Shown: positions 6,687 through 8,195 of the stretch, piece by piece | Layout of the letters: the number at the start of each line of letters is the position of its first letter | Numbering within the stretch: the stretch's first letter is position 1 | Assembly: GCA_021780585.1 (NCBI GenBank) | Contig: JAJXYM010000124.1 | Coordinates: forward strand, 1 to 8,195 | Direction: 5' to 3' | DNA length: 8,195 nucleotides | Origin: Deltaproteobacteria bacterium | GTDB lineage: Bacteria > Desulfobacterota > Binatia > Binatales > Binataceae | Translations under genes and position numbers: made by a program | The notes under the pieces: model-generated | Told to the model about the DNA's origin: nothing | Database searches by the model: none | What the model saw: the letters and a program-made list of their open reading frames with translations, nothing else

Positions 6687-6701
6687 GCGGGAATTTCCCG
6701 C
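6687..6701. repeat. 15-bp palindrome GCGGGAA-T-TTCCCGC in the leader of the FAH-family gene
   Basis: A perfect odd-centred palindrome with 7-bp arms, starting just upstream of the GGGAG ribosome site on the minus strand and 12 bp from the start codon. It overlaps the 8-bp palindrome CCCGCGGG at 6684-6691. It may be a repressor operator or form a small leader-RNA hairpin (five GC pairs) next to the ribosome site. The position is suggestive; function is inference. Confidence 0.45.
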
Positions 6702-6720
6702 CCCAGTCTGATGCGGCGCG

Positions 6721-6742
6721 GGCGCCGATGTCCAGAGGCGCC
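6721..6742. repeat. Paired GGCGCC palindromes (N10 spacer) mid-way between divergent genes
   Basis: GGCGCC at 6721-6726 and again at 6737-6742. Because the hexamer is self-complementary, the pair is both a direct and an inverted repeat with a 10-bp spacer. It lies just upstream of the MEMO promoter candidate. Chance occurrence is plausible in this GC-rich DNA. Confidence 0.3.
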
Positions 6743-6746
6743 ACCC

Positions 6747-6775
6747 TTGCCGGGGTTTCGCGCAGGCCATACCAT
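6747..6775 (+). promoter_or_regulatory. Sigma70-like promoter candidate TTGCCG-N17-TACCAT for the MEMO gene
   Basis: TTGCCG (6747-6752) and TACCAT (6770-6775) each match consensus at four of six positions, with the optimal 17-bp spacing. Transcription would start near 6782, giving a leader of about 49 nt. I see no comparably good promoter for the FAH-family gene on the other strand. Confidence 0.4.
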
Positions 6776-6830
6776 TTTGGCGTGGCCGGACGCGGCGGGA
6801 GTCGCACAGCGGCCAGGAGCATCGCCCTAG

Positions 6831-8093
6831 ATGGAAAACGCACCGACCGGCCAGCCGCCAATCGACAAACCGATTATCCGTCCGCTGGAGGCGTTCCCGG
6901 TCGACCAGGACGGCCAGAAATATATTTGCCTGCGCGATCCCTCCGGCGCGGCCGCAAATCCGATCGTAATCGGGATGGGCGCCTATTTCCTGGTGACGCT
7001 CTTCGACGGCTCCCATTCCCGGCGCGAACTGCAGGCCGCATTCACCAGTCGCTTCGGCGAATTGCTGCCGACCGAGCATCTCGACGGCCTGATCGACGCC
7101 CTCGACCAGGGCTATTTCCTCGATTCGCCACGCTACGCCGCGCGCGTCGCGGAAATTCGCGGCGAATTTCTCGCACGGCCCGATCGGCCCGCCGCGCTGG
7201 CCGGCGTCTGCTACGAGCGTGATCCGAACGGGCTGCGCCGGGAGATCGAAGCGTTCTTCCGCGCTCCCGGCGGTCCGGGCGGGATTCCGGCGCCGCGCAC
7301 CGACAACGCGCCACTGGGCGGCCTGATCGCGCCGCATATCGACCCACGCCGCGGCGGCCCGGCGTACGCCCATGCCTACGGCGAGCTGCTGACGCGCGAA
7401 CGTCCGGAACTGGTCGTGATTCTCGGCACGTCGCATTACGGGTACGGCGCGCAACTCTTCACCGCGACGCGCAAGGACTATGCGACCCCCCTCGGCTCGG
7501 TCCCCACCGATCGTGAATTCGTCGAGCGGCTGGCGGCGCGTTATCGCGAGGGCGACCTCTTCGCCGACGAGCTGCTCCATCGCAACGAGCATTCGATCGA
7601 ATTCCAGGCGCTGTTCCTGGCCTGGGCGCTGGGCGTCGCCGGCTATCGGGTCGTGCCGATTCTGGTCGGATCGTTTCACGAAATGGTGCGCGCCGGCGTG
7701 ACGCCGGCCGAGGACCCGCGCGTCGCCGGATTTATCGCGGCGATGCGCGCGGAACTGGCGCACGAACGCCGCTCCGCGCTGATCGTCGCGGGCGTGGATT
7801 TCGCCCACGTCGGCCGCAAGTTCGGCGACGCTTTCGGCGCCGACGAGCGGGTCGCGGAACAGACGAAAGCCGCCGACCTCGCGCTGATCGAGCATATCAA
7901 GCGCGGCGATCCGGCCGGATTTTTCGCCGAAATCGCCCGCGAAGGCGACCAGCGCAAGATCTGCGGTCTCGCCCCAATGTACACGCAGCTCGAACTGTTG
8001 CGCGGGCGCGGCGCGCGGCTGCTGATGCATGACATCGCGATGGAGCCGCAGACCGAATCGGCGGTGTCGTTCGCGAGCCTTGCGATCGATTGA
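6831..8093 (+). CDS. MEMO1-family protein (AmmeMemoRadiSam system protein B) with extra N-terminal domain (420 aa)
   Basis: The C-terminal part (about residues 155-420) is a MEMO domain, structurally related to class III extradiol dioxygenases. Markers: LIAPHIDPRRGG with H169; GTSHYGYG with H202; HRNEHSIEFQ with H250 and H254; GVDFAHVG with H326; and KICGLAPMYTQLELL with C378. H169, H202 and C378 align in order and spacing with the metal-binding H49, H81 and C244 of human MEMO1. Residues about 15-112 form a separate domain (IRPLEAFPVD, LRDPSG, TLFDGSHSRRELQAAF, ALDQGYFLD) that looks like a PqqD- or winged-helix-like module and makes the protein longer than stand-alone MEMO (about 300 residues). 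The ATG at 6831 follows AGGAG (6815-6819) by 11 nt. In many genomes this protein neighbours AMMECR1-type and radical SAM partners; neither is visible here. Biochemical role is not established. Soluble, with no signal peptide. Confidence 0.9.
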   Translation: MENAPTGQPPIDKPIIRPLEAFPVDQDGQKYICLRDPSGAAANPIVIGMGAYFLVTLFDGSHSRRELQAAFTSRFGELLPTEHLDGLIDALDQGYFLDSPRYAARVAEIRGEFLARPDRPAALAGVCYERDPNGLRREIEAFFRAPGGPGGIPAPRTDNAPLGGLIAPHIDPRRGGPAYAHAYGELLTRERPELVVILGTSHYGYGAQLFTATRKDYATPLGSVPTDREFVERLAARYREGDLFADELLHRNEHSIEFQALFLAWALGVAGYRVVPILVGSFHEMVRAGVTPAEDPRVAGFIAAMRAELAHERRSALIVAGVDFAHVGRKFGDAFGADERVAEQTKAADLALIEHIKRGDPAGFFAEIAREGDQRKICGLAPMYTQLELLRGRGARLLMHDIAMEPQTESAVSFASLAID

Positions 8094-8103
8094 CGCGCGC
8101 GGG

Positions 8104-8137
8104 CGCGGGAAGGTCCCGATTGCCGGCGCGTCCCGCG
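8104..8137. repeat. Inverted repeat CGCGGGA/TCCCGCG downstream of the MEMO gene
   Basis: Perfect 7-bp arms at 8104-8110 and 8131-8137 with a 20-bp spacer. A competing short hairpin CGGGA-AGG-TCCCG lies at 8106-8118. It begins 11 bp after the MEMO stop. No T-run follows, so if it acts in termination it would not be a classical intrinsic terminator. The rest of 8094-8195 shows no supportable gene. Confidence 0.25.
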
Positions 8138-8195
8138 ATCAATTCGTCATGCGCGCGGCCGGCGAAACCGCCGCGCCGATCCGCCCGCCAATCCC

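Noticed and set aside
5883..6830. A 315-codon plus-strand frame opposite the FAH-family gene
   Set aside because: Antisense shadow of a clear enzyme gene, ending in the intergenic region; composition typical of GC-rich noncoding frames.
6675..8030. Minus-strand extension of the FAH-family frame to 705 codons
   Set aside because: The added part lies antisense to the MEMO gene and has no recognisable domain. A GGGAG ribosome site and the family N-terminus (MKIVRFDD) fix the start at 6674.
8149..8195. An ATG with an open frame running off the right edge
   Set aside because: Only about 15 codons are visible, there is no ribosome site, and the composition (MRAAGETAAPIRPP) could be chance.
1..8195. 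CRISPR arrays, tRNA or rRNA genes, insertion sequences, phage attachment sites
   Set aside because: No regularly spaced repeats, no tRNA-like cloverleaf or CCA end, no transposase motifs and no target-site duplications were seen on either strand.

Overview
The window is GC-rich bacterial chromosomal DNA, densely coding, with no sign of mobile elements, CRISPR, tRNA or rRNA. Most genes are housekeeping or general metabolism: a very large NAD-dependent glutamate dehydrogenase, a TRAM/4Fe-4S 23S rRNA uracil methyltransferase, a fumarylacetoacetate-hydrolase-family enzyme, a Rieske ferredoxin and a bacterial MEMO1-family protein. Two further reading frames have no family I can name. The high GC, the codon style and this gene mix suggest a GC-rich proteobacterial, deltaproteobacterial or Binatota-like lineage. 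That placement is inference; no marker gene here fixes the taxonomy.

Layout. From the left edge to 2962, on the minus strand, lies the N-terminal 987 codons of NAD-glutamate dehydrogenase; its C-terminal part is outside the window. A divergent intergenic region follows (2963-3165), with a TATAAT box on each strand and two overlapping inverted repeats. On the plus strand come the rRNA methyltransferase (3166-4416), a small 81-residue protein of unknown function (4489-4734) with its own promoter candidate, and a secreted protein of unknown function (4762-5490). These converge, with a 12-bp gap, on a minus-strand pair: the fumarylacetoacetate-hydrolase-family gene (5913-6674) and, overlapping its end by 34 bp, a Rieske [2Fe-2S] protein (5503-5946). 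A second divergent intergenic region (6675-6830) holds a palindrome next to the hydrolase start, a GGCGCC inverted repeat and a sigma70-like promoter candidate for the plus-strand MEMO-family gene (6831-8093). The last 102 bases hold only a weak inverted repeat; I see no supportable gene there.

How the genes relate. The window looks like several independent short transcription units rather than one system. The likeliest functional unit is the overlapping hydrolase/Rieske pair, possibly a small catabolic or redox operon. The two unknown genes at 4489-5490 are the least explained part. A window-wide oddity is the abundance of the palindrome CGATCG, including four full GCGATCGC octamers, seen in genes on both strands.
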